From Romanomermis culicivorax (Eukaryota; Nematoda; Enoplea; Mermithida; Mermithidae): a DNA stretch of 64,000 nt. The translations under genes were made by a program, and so were the position numbers. The stretch's first letter is position 1. Each line of letters opens with the position of its first letter. Positions 22,980 through 34,249 of the stretch are shown in pieces. The notes under the pieces are model-generated. The model had not been told where the DNA came from. It saw only the letters and a list, made by a program, of their open reading frames with translations, and did no database searches. The stretch is from positions 471,465-535,464 of the forward strand of contig CAWUHX010000203.1 of assembly GCA_963922205.1 (NCBI GenBank), read 5' to 3'.

Positions 22980-24075
22980 CGTAATCGTCGTCGTCGTCGT
23001 TTTGTATATCCTTTTCTAAAATCCAACTGTTGAATTTTTCAGGATAACCCCACCACTTCACAAGTACTCTATTCTGACCATCTGGTAATTGTTTAGTCTT
23101 CAAAACCTTTTCAATTTTGTATTCTTTGATATTAGGATTAAAATCGATTTTCTGTAGTTCTTTTTCATAAAAACGTCCTTCTATATCTTCGCCTTCCAGA
23201 TCTTGAATTGTATAAAGTATATGATTTCGGGTCTTCACAACATGTTTTACTTTGAAAACTTCTTCACTCCATTGAGGTAAATAACCTTTGTCAAATACAC
23301 CTCTATGTTTACTAATTCGCACGTAATCTCCTATATCAATCTTAGGCTTTCTAGTGTATAATCTTTCAGGGTAGAGTCTTTGCCATATAATTTTTTCGTT
23401 AGAATAATCTACATTAATAGGTTTTTCCTTAATAGATCTATGAACAGAGTGATTGTAGTTGGAAACAACTGCGGGTAAAATATCAATCCATTTATAAGTG
23501 GTAAACTCTGTAAAATATTTAAATAATTTAGTTTTTAAAGTTCTATTAAACCGTTCCACTATTGAACATTTAATGTCTTCGTTTTGAGAAGTAAAAAAAT
23601 GTATATCGTTAGTTTTCAATAATTTTTGGAAATCTTTGTTGACAAATTCTTTTCCTTTATCGCTGCGCACTCTCCAAGGGATTCGACCTCTTTTTAAAAT
23701 ATTTTGAAAAGCATCGCAAACATTCTTTGAGTGTTTTGATTTTAAGGGTTCAACCCATGCGTATTTACTTAATACATCTATACATGTAAGCATAAATTTG
23801 TATCCATCGTTAAAATCTGCTAAAGAAGACATATCTGCCAAATCAATTTCCCATTGTTGATCCATAGCTGTAACATAAATACGATTACGTGAAAATTTTT
23901 TGTTGACTTGTTTATGTAGAGTATAACTATCTTGTTTTGAAAGCCAATCTTTAACATTTTTACGTGTAATTGTTTTACGGTGCTTTCTAGCTTCAGCATA
24001 TAATTTTTCAATACTAGAAAAAGCTGAGGGATTTCCGTGTAAATTTTTGTATAATTTCGAAAGTAAGGTGTTCAT
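22966..24075 (-). CDS. INT: Polinton retroviral-type integrase with chromodomain
   Basis: 369 residues from the preferred ATG at 24,075, just after the stop of the upstream gene; the longer frame opens at 24,210. The catalytic DDE triad is visible: Asp78 ([10 protein letters not shown]), Asp139 ([10 protein letters not shown]) and Glu174 ([11 protein letters not shown]). A C-terminal chromodomain follows ([26 protein letters not shown]), then an Asp-rich tail. The enzyme inserts the linear element into the genome; the chromodomain may guide it to modified histones. The core is intact. Confidence 0.95.
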   Translation of the reverse strand: MNTLLSKLYKNLHGNPSAFSSIEKLYAEARKHRKTITRKNVKDWLSKQDSYTLHKQVNKKFSRNRIYVTAMDQQWEIDLADMSSLADFNDGYKFMLTCIDVLSKYAWVEPLKSKHSKNVCDAFQNILKRGRIPWRVRSDKGKEFVNKDFQKLLKTNDIHFFTSQNEDIKCSIVERFNRTLKTKLFKYFTEFTTYKWIDILPAVVSNYNHSVHRSIKEKPINVDYSNEKIIWQRLYPERLYTRKPKIDIGDYVRISKHRGVFDKGYLPQWSEEVFKVKHVVKTRNHILYTIQDLEGEDIEGRFYEKELQKIDFNPNIKEYKIEKVLKTKQLPDGQNRVLVKWWGYPEKFNSWILEKDIQNDDDDDYDEQL

Positions 24076-24079
24076 CGCT

Positions 24080-24937
24080 CTAGTACAAAGGAGTATACCG
24101 TCTAAGTGCTCTAGCTTTGCGCCGTATCTTCTTTTCTGTCGAGTTTCCTTTATTAAAGAATGAATCGTCTTTGATATCTTCCTCGGCACCACTTGAAAAT
24201 AAATCAACACCTTTCACAAGTGGTTTATTCAACCGCTTGACACTACTAACTGCATGATCATCTGATTCTTCCGGAGGTGTATGGTAGGAGAGTTTCCGAG
24301 GTAAAGTGAATAACATTTTACGTAATGGGTTTCCTATAGCCTCTAATGGTACATTATATTTTTTCAAAGCATTAACAAACTCATCTACTCCAAGCGTTTG
24401 CGTAATTTTTGAACGTTTACGAGACAAATCATGTAATAAATCAATAATATGTGATCCTTCAATTAATTTTCCATCAATTAATACTTCACCTTGCTTATTA
24501 ACATTTATACTAGGGTTACGTCGCACATGCTCCAATAATAAGGATGCCGAGCGTTTAAACTGTTTAGGAATACCGCTAAGTAACTTTTCATCGTTCAACC
24601 AATTTTTTTCTTTTTGTTTCAAATCGTCACTATCCTTCTCATCTTCTTCGTTATCAATAACTTTTTGTTTTAAAATCACTGTAGTAGGTTGAGCCTTTTC
24701 ATGTTCAAAAGTTAAATATTGTGAAAATAGTTGCGAGTACATTTTGTATTGTTCTTCAGGTGTTAACGTATTATCTTTCAAAATGCGCTCTAGCTCGTTA
24801 CGATACATGTCAACTTGCTTAGCTATACCTGTCTTTTCATTTGAACTCGTCGTCGTCGAAGAAGAAGAAACCTGAGAGTTATTCAGTTTATTCAGAACCT
24901 CCTGAGGTATAAGAGCAAATTTATTAGCAAATTTCAT
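24080..24937 (-). CDS. Polinton-conserved hypothetical protein (virion/core candidate)
   Basis: 285 residues from the ATG at 24,937 (MKFANKFALIPQEVL), which abuts the upstream stop; a start eight codons earlier would overlap it. A Ser/Thr-rich segment and a helical segment are followed by an acidic linker, then a conserved-looking block (FKRSASLLLEHVRRNP, GEVLIDGKLIEGSHIIDLL) and a basic C-terminus. The LIPQEVL opening and the NP...G...I.G..I.DLL block are recurrent in animal Polintons next to the integrase. Function unknown. Confidence 0.65.
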   Translation of the reverse strand: MKFANKFALIPQEVLNKLNNSQVSSSSTTTSSNEKTGIAKQVDMYRNELERILKDNTLTPEEQYKMYSQLFSQYLTFEHEKAQPTTVILKQKVIDNEEDEKDSDDLKQKEKNWLNDEKLLSGIPKQFKRSASLLLEHVRRNPSINVNKQGEVLIDGKLIEGSHIIDLLHDLSRKRSKITQTLGVDEFVNALKKYNVPLEAIGNPLRKMLFTLPRKLSYHTPPEESDDHAVSSVKRLNKPLVKGVDLFSSGAEEDIKDDSFFNKGNSTEKKIRRKARALRRYTPLY

Positions 24938-24938
24938 T

Positions 24939-25292
24939 CTATAATAATTTCTCTGTAACAAAACTTGCTAATGTAGATAATAAAACGGGTAGTACTAGAG
25001 GTAAAAATGCTCCACCACTTTGAACAATTCTTACACGTTTATTATGTAAATCTTTTTTCTTGTTTTTTTCGTGTCTAGTAGCTAAACCTCTGAGCAATAA
25101 TTTATGTTTGGCCAATTTCTTTTTTAAGTTTGAATTAATAGGAATATTACCGTTCAAAATGTTCAAACAAATTTCACATATACAACAGATCAAATCGGGG
25201 GAAGAATGTTGAAGAAGAGCACGTCTTTGAACACGATTTGAATTTTTTAACACATTGAGCTCGTGAATATATTTCTTTAATCTAGAAGCCAT
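24939..25292 (-). CDS. Polinton-conserved small basic protein with hydrophobic C-terminus
   Basis: 117 residues. Pattern: LICCICEICLNILNGNIPI followed by a Lys-rich helix (LKKKLAKHKLLLRGLA), then QSGGAFLPLVLPVLLSTLAS near the C-terminus. The combination 'CE.CLN.L.GN', a basic helix and GGAFLP plus a hydrophobic tail is widespread in Polintons and adintoviruses. The end may be membrane active, like adenovirus pVI; that is inference. Confidence 0.65.
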   Translation of the reverse strand: MASRLKKYIHELNVLKNSNRVQRRALLQHSSPDLICCICEICLNILNGNIPINSNLKKKLAKHKLLLRGLATRHEKNKKKDLHNKRVRIVQSGGAFLPLVLPVLLSTLASFVTEKLL

Positions 25293-25374
25293 ACAAAACA
25301 GACCGTACAGTACAAAAAAATTTTACAATAATGACCAAATGATGAGTAAACATTGAAATATTTATTGTATTACA

Positions 25375-25837
25375 TTAAGATAGTAATGAAGCTTCATTTT
25401 GTATGACGATATTCAACTCTTCGCGTCTAGAAAAAGCACACAAGTTATTCATATTCATAAAAAATAGTTTATGAGCTGTATCTAGTTTTAAAAAAAGATC
25501 TTCTACAAAAATAGCGCGAGTTTCGACCATATCCAACTCCGTCAGTAATAGTCTAGCAAAACACCAAAATTGTGTAACTTTTTTACGTCCCATAGGTAAA
25601 CCAACTTCACGCCGTAAATGGTTGCACGCCTTAGCTATGTCTTTGTAAAAAATCTTGGCTTCGGGTGAGAAACGAGTCCAAAACAAATCAGCTATTTCGC
25701 ATTTCTGTTTGTTGTTTAGTATTTTACCTTAAATAAAAAATACTATAGTTTAATAAATAGTTAAAGAAGAGATATAAATTTTTACCTTTTACTTTATTTT
25801 GCACCATTCTGACAAAAACTTCAAATGCGGCGGACAT
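25375..25837 (-). CDS. Polinton hypothetical protein, two exons
   Basis: Exons 25,786-25,837 (ATG, 17 codons + 1) and 25,375-25,727, joined over a 58-bp GT-AG intron, give 134 residues. The splice keeps one open frame; without it the long exon has no ATG start. Mixed helical protein with Trp-containing segments (LFWTRFSPEAKIFYKDI, TQFWCFARLLLTELD). No family recognised. It sits in the packed minus-strand Polinton cluster between a membrane protein and the small basic protein. Confidence 0.6.
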
Positions 25838-25897
25838 TGTAATTGTCACAAAACAAACGAATTATAGAAAAACGACCAACCTCTTCAAAATTCTCGA

Positions 25898-26368
25898 CTA
25901 GACTGATGAAGGGTATAATATTTTTTTCTGATTATGTAATAAAGCTATCGTATCAATATATCGTAATCTAGTTCCATTGATGTACAAGTTTTGAAATTTA
26001 CTGCTTCGACTACAACAAGAAAATACGACAGGATTGAAAATATATATTTTGAAACACATTCGTAATTGCATAAATTGACCATCATTCTGAGGACAATGTA
26101 AAATTTTTTCTACAAAATGTAGTAAGGGTATTATATGTAATTTATAATTTTCCCGTAATAATAATATTTTCTGATCTGTAACATTTTTTGTGTTTGGTAT
26201 CGTAAAATCTGTAACATTTTTTGTGTTTGGTATCGTAAAATCTGTAACATTTACAGGTTCTTCTTCATTTTCATAAAATTGAAAAGGGTATTGTACCCAT
26301 ACAATAAAAACAGCTATGAAAAGGATCACAGCGAGAGTGTTTAAAAAAATGTGTTTACTGTATATCAT
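25898..26368 (-). CDS. Polinton single-pass membrane protein with internal repeat
   Basis: 156 residues. One N-terminal hydrophobic span (about residues 8-27, LNTLAVILFIAVFIVWVQYP) followed by an extracytoplasmic-looking domain. It begins with a tandem 11-residue repeat (NVTDFTIPNTK twice, then NVTD), each unit with an Asn-X-Thr glycosylation sequon, and has several Cys (including a CC pair). Type II orientation is likely. It lies between the ATPase and the capsid genes. A surface or virion envelope role is possible but unproved. Confidence 0.6.
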   Translation of the reverse strand: MIYSKHIFLNTLAVILFIAVFIVWVQYPFQFYENEEEPVNVTDFTIPNTKNVTDFTIPNTKNVTDQKILLLRENYKLHIIPLLHFVEKILHCPQNDGQFMQLRMCFKIYIFNPVVFSCCSRSSKFQNLYINGTRLRYIDTIALLHNQKKILYPSSV

Positions 26369-26426
26369 ATCGCTAAAATAATAGGATCCGACTAACCTGT
26401 ATAAAGTTTTTTGTAAAAATGATGAA

Positions 26427-27113
26427 TCATTTAGGTGTATACAAAATCATATGATCATTGTCGGGGAATATATTAGATCTAAGTCGATATTTTTCAGGAC
26501 ATGTCTGTGTAAGATCTATTAATAAATAACCGTATGGTTTACTAGTAGCATCCTCATACGATTCTATGAAATAATTTGAGGTAGTTGGAAAAATCTGTCG
26601 AGCCAGTGTGCGGACTTGTAATCTATCGCTTGGGTTTTTTAAAAGAATTAAATATTGAGCGTTTATCCTACTCGTACGCATTCCATCAAAAAAGGCATTC
26701 TGAACTATATGTATAATTGATATATTCCAATGATGCGATCCTTTAGTAAAAAGTTGAGTTAAACTTTGATCATTCTTCATCTCTTGCATCATATCATCCA
26801 TAATTAATAATTTAGGTGTATCTTTACTTTTCTGAAGTTCATTCAAATCAGGCGAACCTTGAATAAATTCTACATAAGAACATTTCTGAACTAATTCATC
26901 GTAAGCTTCTTGCCATTCCGAATAACACCAATAAATTTTCACAGGAGCAGGGTGAAGCATTTCTTTAGCAAAAATTACAAGTTTTTTAACAAATTGTGTT
27001 TTTCCTGATTTTGTTGGAGCAGAAACTATACAGTTAAATGGATGTTTCCATATATAAAACTTTTCATCATCATCATTTGACATCTCTTTTTGACAACAAC
27101 AAAAACCAACCAC
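26427..27113 (-). CDS. ATP: Polinton genome-packaging ATPase (FtsK/HerA, A32-like)
   Basis: 228 residues. Walker A APTKSGKT at residues 32-39 and Walker B LLIMDD at 102-107; then a HIVQNAF segment after the sensor-like strand, as in poxvirus A32-like packaging ATPases. It would drive DNA into capsids. The length is normal and the gene is intact. It sits upstream of the membrane and structural genes on the same strand. Confidence 0.92.
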   Translation of the reverse strand: MVGFCCCQKEMSNDDDEKFYIWKHPFNCIVSAPTKSGKTQFVKKLVIFAKEMLHPAPVKIYWCYSEWQEAYDELVQKCSYVEFIQGSPDLNELQKSKDTPKLLIMDDMMQEMKNDQSLTQLFTKGSHHWNISIIHIVQNAFFDGMRTSRINAQYLILLKNPSDRLQVRTLARQIFPTTSNYFIESYEDATSKPYGYLLIDLTQTCPEKYRLRSNIFPDNDHMILYTPK

Positions 27114-27409
27114 CTTTTTACTTGAACAATTTTTAAAATGATTTTTATTATTATTTAAAACAAAATGTTACATAATTATCAAAATTACAATATAAAGCAG
27201 TGCACATGTAAAACATAAAGATAGATGATTATATAAAATAGAATAGCATTACTGTATGCAAAATATACGCGCAATGTATGTATGTATGTATGAAATTATA
27301 TATATATAACAAGCAAATACGTAAGCAATTACATAAGCAATCAAAATATAGCTAATTAAAACATACAAGCTGTAATGAATGAATGAATGAATGAATGTAA
27401 GCAAAACTT
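27114..27409. other. AT-rich Polinton spacer with microsatellites
   Basis: Between the 384-residue gene and the ATPase gene. Contains a TATG tract (about 27,276-27,293) and a TGAA tract (about 27,374-27,397). No gene recognised; probably the ATPase promoter. Confidence 0.5.
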
Positions 27410-28620
27410 TTACAATTTACTGTTAATAAAATCGCGTAGTGTTTTGATAACAACAGCATCATCAAAATCATAATGATAACCTTCATCAATAAAACAAGCT
27501 ACAGTATCCTTAAGAATTTTACGGCCAGTACTTGTAAGTGGTATACATCTAAATATGTCAATCATCTGTTTAAAAGCGCGAAGACTGTAATAACCTTGAA
27601 CTTCACCTATAACATATTCAAAACAGTCAATGATAAGTCCCATCTTTTCATATAAACGATTAACTGTTGGTGTAATTGCGATATTATATATGGAATTACG
27701 AGCTGGACACTGATGATCCTCAACAATTCCTATCTCTTTCGCGCAATAACAATCAAAAATACACCCATTAAAGATGTCTTGTATAACTAACTCAGCACAT
27801 ATAATTATAAATAATTTTTCACCTTTTACTACTTGCTCATCAAAAAACCATGGAATATCTAAACCCGGAACACGTAACTCACAAATACGTCTGGTTTCGG
27901 CGTCCAACGAATTGGTATCCGACGCTGAATCGTAGTCTGGATCATTCAAACAATTGATGAAGAGATCATTAATAAACGACGTTTGAACGCTAGCTTCCTT
28001 TTGATCTTCACGAGCATTGCTTTGCTCTCCGGCGAATTTTGTAGCATGAATCCCTTCTTCTTCTTCTTTAATAATTTTCTTATCTGTAGCGACTTCTTCT
28101 TCTTTAACGATTTTCGGGGTAGAACCATCTTTTCCAGCAACGTCGTCGTTTTCGTTTGTTTTGCGTTTTATCGCTAGCTGGAAATTTGCTGCTAAAGCGT
28201 TGTACTCGTTTGAAATAGCTGGCGCTATCTCATGTATCATATTGGTCCAGCGCCAAAATTGCTAAAGAATAAAACATTATATTTTAAAAGAAAGAAAGAA
28301 TTCATATATCAACTCACTTCTTTAGATAAACACCATGTCGTTCCATTAAACAAATTGTTAAATCGTACTGTAACCCCGTCGCTCTCGACCAGCATTTTAT
28401 AACCAAGGTTGATGCCACATCGACCTCCATGTGAAAATGTCTTTTCAATAATATTGACATTGCGACCTAGTATACCGTATTGTGGTAAAATGAGCTTGAA
28501 TCCGCGACCGTACGCCTCTTTTGTTTTAGGGTCGACGTTACGAAAATAGATTGACACGTATCTACCTTCAACCACTACAAATAATGCCATGTTTTCGTCT
28601 AACATAAACTGGTGTTCCAT
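27410..28620 (-). CDS. Polinton hypothetical protein, two exons (384 aa)
   Basis: Exons 28,318-28,620 (101 codons from an ATG at 28,620) and 27,410-28,261, joined over a 56-bp GT-AG intron in phase 0. The N-terminal 100 residues form a compact beta-rich-looking domain (MALFVVVEGRYVSIYFRNV, GVTVRFNNLFNGTTWCLSKE, then QFWRW across the splice) with a faint resemblance to PC4-like ssDNA-binding domains. A long acidic/Lys-Glu linker follows, then a C-terminal helical domain with several Cys and an 'IFDCYCAKEIG' segment. First gene after the divergent promoter region, so probably early. Function unknown. Confidence 0.6.
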
Positions 28621-29426
28621 TTTTGAAAATTCTTGAAGAAATATTAAAGAGAGAGAGAGAAGAAGAAGAAGCGAGTAGTTTTTGTAGCAACAAAACAGAT
28701 AAATGTATAAAGTGTTCAAAATTTTTGAGTAAAAGGAGGTTATAGTTATAATAAAATAACCAAGATATATAGCTTATAGCTGTAAGAGGAGGAGTTATAG
28801 GCATAATAAATATTCAAGACATATATCCTACAGTATTCTACTATTCTGAGGAGTATATGAGAGGAGGAGCTATGATCTACAAAAATAAAATAAAATGTGT
28901 TTATGTTGTATGGTAACCTTTGAGATCAAAGCTAGAAAAATATATGTGTTTTATGTGTTATAGTAATTATCAAGGTCAGAGCTATAGAAGCAATATAGCC
29001 ACGTGCGCATGAGTTATAAGGGTCTTTAAAGCTTTTCCACATAAAAAGAAAAGATGGTGCAACAGGGTTATAAGCAGCTATTACAGTTATTTTATAGCTT
29101 CAAGAATCAAAACAAAAATACTAGGGTTGTACAGTAAAACAGGTTTTCAACTGGTTTTAACTGGTTATATGCTAATAAAATAAGCTAAAGAAATGATATG
29201 GGCACGTGTTCATGAGTTATAGAGGTCTTTAAAGCTTTCCCATCATAAAAAAGAAAAGTACCACATTAACCCCATAAATAATAATTAAATCTCTACCATA
29301 AAATTAATAGTTTTTTGCTAATTTATAAAAATTTTCTATTATTACTGTATAAGTTTTTGATGAATAGGTTGTTTTCTATTTTTCTAGTTTATAATTTTAT
29401 ATTTTCTAGATTAGATAATTTTTATA
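28621..29426. promoter_or_regulatory. Divergent promoter region of the Polinton (minus cluster / PolB)
   Basis: 0.8 kb between two outward-facing genes. Three GGAGG(A)GYTAT-type motifs at about 28,733, 28,786 and 28,862; two 55-bp direct repeats at 28,999-29,053 and 29,201-29,257 (CACGTG, then CATGAGTTATA, GGTCTTTAAAGCTTT), the first containing an intact CACGTG E-box. Likely control region for both directions; possibly also an internal origin, which cannot be tested here. Confidence 0.5.
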
Positions 29427-32400
29427 ATGAAACCTATTTATGAGGATATTACTTCGGACGAAGACGACATGCCTATGGAAATTTTAGAAGATATTACTTC
29501 TGATGAAGACGATGAAACAATAGTGAATGAGTCTTCAGAGAATATTACCTCCGAGAAAGAAGAAGAAGAAACACTCGATAATAATAATATTTTGGAAGAA
29601 GAAGAAGAAGAAGGAACTGTTTTAGATTATGATGATGAAGATGATCAATACAAAAGTTATACGCCTCACAGTTCTGATGAGGAAGAAATTTACGAAACAG
29701 CTCAAATTGGTGGTGGTGGTGGTATTGAGGGTAGTGGAGGTGTAACGAATGCATCTTTTGTTGCGGATGATTTTTTCGAACTAGGTCAACCCAGTACCGT
29801 AAATATTAGGCGTTTTAATACCGAAGGTCGCGAGTACTCTGTGAACTTTCGTAATACCGAACATATGGACGATTTAAATGCTCAAATAGTGCCAACGTTT
29901 CAACGTATAGTAGAGCGAATTTCTGAGAATGTCGCTGATAATGCGTTTATAGGGTTTTCCTTTGACCATCCAGATTTGACAAAAGGTCGTGTTTTGATAC
30001 CTTTTAGACCGAAACATGCTTTAACTGGAGACTTGATTGTAAACACTCTTAACGCTGTTCTTCAATCAAATGAGCAAATACAAATTGATAGTCGTCAGTC
30101 TACAATTCGTACCATTGTTGTAACACCACCTGAGGGTAGCGGTAAGCTGATTAAAATTACTTATGTAAGATTTTTATTTATTTATTTATTTATTTAAGGT
30201 ATTCACAATGCTCATCAATATTTAAAACATAATGATTTTCTAAAAGATAAACGCTGTATTATTCAAATCAGCAACACGGATGATTTATGTTTTGCTAGAG
30301 CTCTAGTTGTTGCTAGAGCTTACATTCATAAAAAAGATAAGAATGCTGAGCACAAATGGGAAAGTATTCGAAAATCTGACAAGTCACATCTGCTGCAAAC
30401 AAAGGTTGCTAAAGAACTGATGACCTTAGCAGGCTTAGCTAATCATCAAGGAGCTTGCGGTTTTCATCAGTGGGAACAATTGCAAACTGTTTTATTACCC
30501 GATTATCAAATCAAAGTTTTTAGCAAAGAACGCTTTAAAGATTTAATATTTAGAGGTTAGAGTTTTTTATTTGTCTGTTATTGTGTACGTATTTAGAGTT
30601 TTAAGGACCTGAAGCAACGCATGTTTTGAATATTTACCACCATAATAATCATTACTCCGTCATTACAAAGATGCCTGGATTTTTTGACCGCGGCTATTTT
30701 TGTCCTCATTGCGATCTGGCCTACAACAACAAAATGGAACACAGATGCAGAAACGTTTGTCCTCTGTGTTACAATACACCTCCCTGTAATCAATTTAATG
30801 CTCGAAAATGCAAAGATTGTCTGCGATATTTCAAAAACGATAAGTGTTTTGCTCGACACAAGCTTGTTTTTACTCAAAGACGTCAATCGAAACGTCAAAA
30901 AACAGGGGTATCTATTTGCGATCGTTTCAAAGTGTGCGAACAATGTGATACACTGGTTCGACGAGCACATTCTAATCCTCATAATTGCGGTTATTTTGAA
31001 TGCAAAACATGCAAGAAAAGCGTACCTAAAAAAGGTATTAGATATGGTGTAATTATTTATTTTATTTTATTTTATATGAAAATTTTTATTTTAGATCATT
31101 TATGTTTTATGCAACCTGTTGGTAACGAACAAATTGAAGAGGAAGAAGATATATTTGAAACAAATGTTGATGAGGATGAGTGTCTAGATGATAATGAAAC
31201 AGGAATTACCGATAAATGTCCTGTTAATCAAAAATTTGTTTTTTATGATTTTGAGACTACACAGGAAAAAATTCTACGACAAAGCGAGTTAGGGGATGTG
31301 TTCGAACATGAACCAAATTTATGTGTTGTCCATACTGTATGCGATCAGTGTCGTCAAAACGAGGGAGATTTTTGCTGCAATACATGCGGTCAACGCGAAC
31401 GTATTTTCAAAGGATCTACATGTCTAAATGATTTCTGCGAATACCTTTTTGCAAAAGGTATGAAAAACATTACTGCAATAGCGCATAATTCTCGAGGATT
31501 CGATGGACAATTTATAATGCAGTTTTTGTATCGTAATGGACATCATAAACTACATATCATTAATAAGGGTGAATTAGTAAATTGTTTATAGTTTTTCATT
31601 TTCATCTATTTATTTATTTTTAGGTTTAGAGTTGATGTGTATCAAAGTAGGGTCGATAAAAATTATTGATTCTCTGAACTTTCTTCCGATGCCTTTGGCG
31701 GCTTTACCGAAAACATTTGGAATAAGTGAAATATGTAAAGGATATTTCCCTCATTTCTTTAATAGAAAAGAAAATTACGGATATATTGGCTCATATCCAT
31801 CACCCAATATGTACGGTTACAATGCTATGAAACCTGCGGCTCGTGCCACGTTTCTGGAGTGGTATAATCGAAAGCTTGAAACAGTAAGTTTGCAAAAGTA
31901 TAAAGTTTTGCATTTAAATGCATCATTGTTTAGGGTTGTCAATTTAATTTTGATAATGAGTTAATTGACTACTGTCGTAGCGATGTGCAAGTTTTACGAC
32001 AATGTTGTATGAAATTTCGCGATATTTTTATGGAAGAAACAAATGTCGATCCTTTTGAAAATTCAATAACCATTGCTAGTGCTTGCAACTTAGTTTTCCG
32101 ACGTTTATTTTTGAAGCCAGATACTATTGGTGTAATACCATACAAAGGTTATGGTAAAGAAGAAAGACAATCTGTTATAGCCTTAAAATGGTTGAAGTGG
32201 TTAGTCCATAAAAATGAAAAATTGTATATTCGACATAAACTTAATGGTGGCGAAGTTCAAATTGGAAGATTCAGAGTTGATGGTTTATCAGGTAGTTTTG
32301 TTCAAATTTTTGAAATTTTAATATCTATATGTTTGCTCATTAAGACACGACAATTTATGAATTTCACGGTTGTTATTGGCATGGTTGCCCTAAATGTATG

Positions 32401-34231
32401 AAAAATAGATATCAATTAACAGCCGATAATAATACAAAAGCAGTCGATGCATATGAGCGCACTTTTAACCGGGTTATGGAACTTCAAGCACTCGGTTATA
32501 GCGTAGTCGAAATGTGGGAGTGCGAGCTTTTACAACAACTTCACTCAGATCCCGAAATGAAAACATTTTTTGATACAGTCAAAATACCAGAACCTATAAA
32601 TCCTCGAGAAGGTAAAATCTTGAATTGTTCTTTTTTATTTTGTCAAAAGTTTTCTTGTTTTAGCTTTCTTTGGCGGTCGCACTAATGCTGTAAAACTGTA
32701 TCATAAAATTAAGTACAATGAAGATGGTACACCTGCAGAAAAGATCAATTATGTAGATGTATGCAGTTTATACCCGTTTGTCAACAAATACGGGAAATAC
32801 CCTACAGGTCATCCAAAAATCTTTACTGAAGATTTTGAAGAGGTCAGTTCAACGTCACAACCTTATGAGGGGTTAATCAAGTGTAAGGTTTTACCACCTC
32901 CCAAACTCTTACATCCTGTTTTACCGTATCGACATGGTGGTAAATTATTGTTTCCTTTATGCAAAACTTGCACGCATGATTCACAAAAGACCGCATGCGT
33001 GCATAACGACCAAGACAGAGCATTAGACGGTACATGGGTTACGATAGAATTATATAAAGCCTTAGAGAAGGGATATAAGGTATATTGTTACGGTAATGGT
33101 TCTTTTTCTATGTATATTATTTTTGTTTCAGATCCTCAAGATTTTCGAGGTTTGGCATTATGATAATATTGAGCAATATCATCCAACCAAAAACCCCACT
33201 GGTGGTTTATTTACTCAATATGTCAATACCTTTATGAAAATGAAACTAGTAAATTTTATATTATGTAAATGTGACAGAATTTGATTGTAATTTTTATAGG
33301 AGAGTGAAGGCTATCCTGCTAAAGCTCAAACAGATGAGCAAAAACGTGAATACGAGATGGAGGTCTACAATCGTGAGAATATTTCATTGGATTCTTCAAA
33401 AATTTTAAAAAATCCTGGAAAGAGGGCTTTGGCTAAATTAATGCTAAATTCTTTCTGGGGAAAAGTAACTATACATAGTTTTTTGTAATTCATTTAATTA
33501 ATTTTATGTTTTTTTAGTTTGGTCAACGAAACAATATGGATAAGACTGTTATCCACAATGCACCCAAAGAATATTTTGAACTTGTGATGAATGTCGCCAA
33601 CATTATTAAGAATGTTAGACTAATCAATGAACAATTGGTGTCAACAACATATTGTCAACATGATGATTTTGCCGAAGTCATGGGAAATACTAACGCTGTT
33701 ATTGCAGCTTATACGACGGCTCAAGCTCGATTAAAGTTATATTCTTACATTGAGCGATTAAAAAGTCGAGTATTGTATTTTGACACGGATAGTATTATTT
33801 ACCTGTCAACAGTTGACAAACAACAATATCAAGTACCCACTGGTTGGTGTCTTGGTGAAATGACTGACGAGTTACGTGAATATGGTTCTGGATCTTACAT
33901 TACCGAATTTGTTAGTGGAGGTCCTAAAAATTACGCCTACAGGTTGTACAGTCCCTCTACAGACCAATACCGTCACGTAATCAAAGTCCGCGGTATCACT
34001 TTGTCATCAGATACTATGAAAAAAGTTAATTTTTATTCGCTTCGTCGAATGGTTTTTGCTTTTGTAAAAAACAATGGAAAAGAAGAAGTAGATGTACATA
34101 GTCTCCGTATAGAGCGTCAGCAAGATCGTAAAGTTGTTACTCGTAAAACTTTGAAAAAATTTCGTATAGTATATGATAAACGTATTTTGAAACGTAATTT
34201 TTGTACATTTCCTTATGGTTGGACTAAATAA
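29427..34231 (+). CDS. POLB: Polinton protein-primed family B DNA polymerase, 11 exons
   Basis: Exons: 29,427-30,141; 30,199-30,555; 30,606-31,046; 31,095-31,568; 31,624-31,883; 31,934-32,291; 32,345-32,611; 32,664-33,079; 33,132-33,248; 33,300-33,464; 33,518-34,231. All ten introns (48-57 bp) are GT-AG, and the joined phases give one frame of 1,427 residues. An acidic N-terminus with EDITSDEDD repeats is followed by the Polinton N-terminal region and a Cys-rich segment. Exonuclease motifs: FYDFETTQ, AHNSRGFDGQF and YCRSDV. Polymerase motifs: DVCSLYPFVNKYGKYP (A), KLMLNSFWGK (B) and YFDTDSIIY (C). FHGCYWHGCPKC is also typical. It replicates the linear element from protein-bound ends. All catalytic residues are present. 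Confidence 0.93.
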
Positions 34232-34249
34232 TTTTACAATAAAGTAGAA

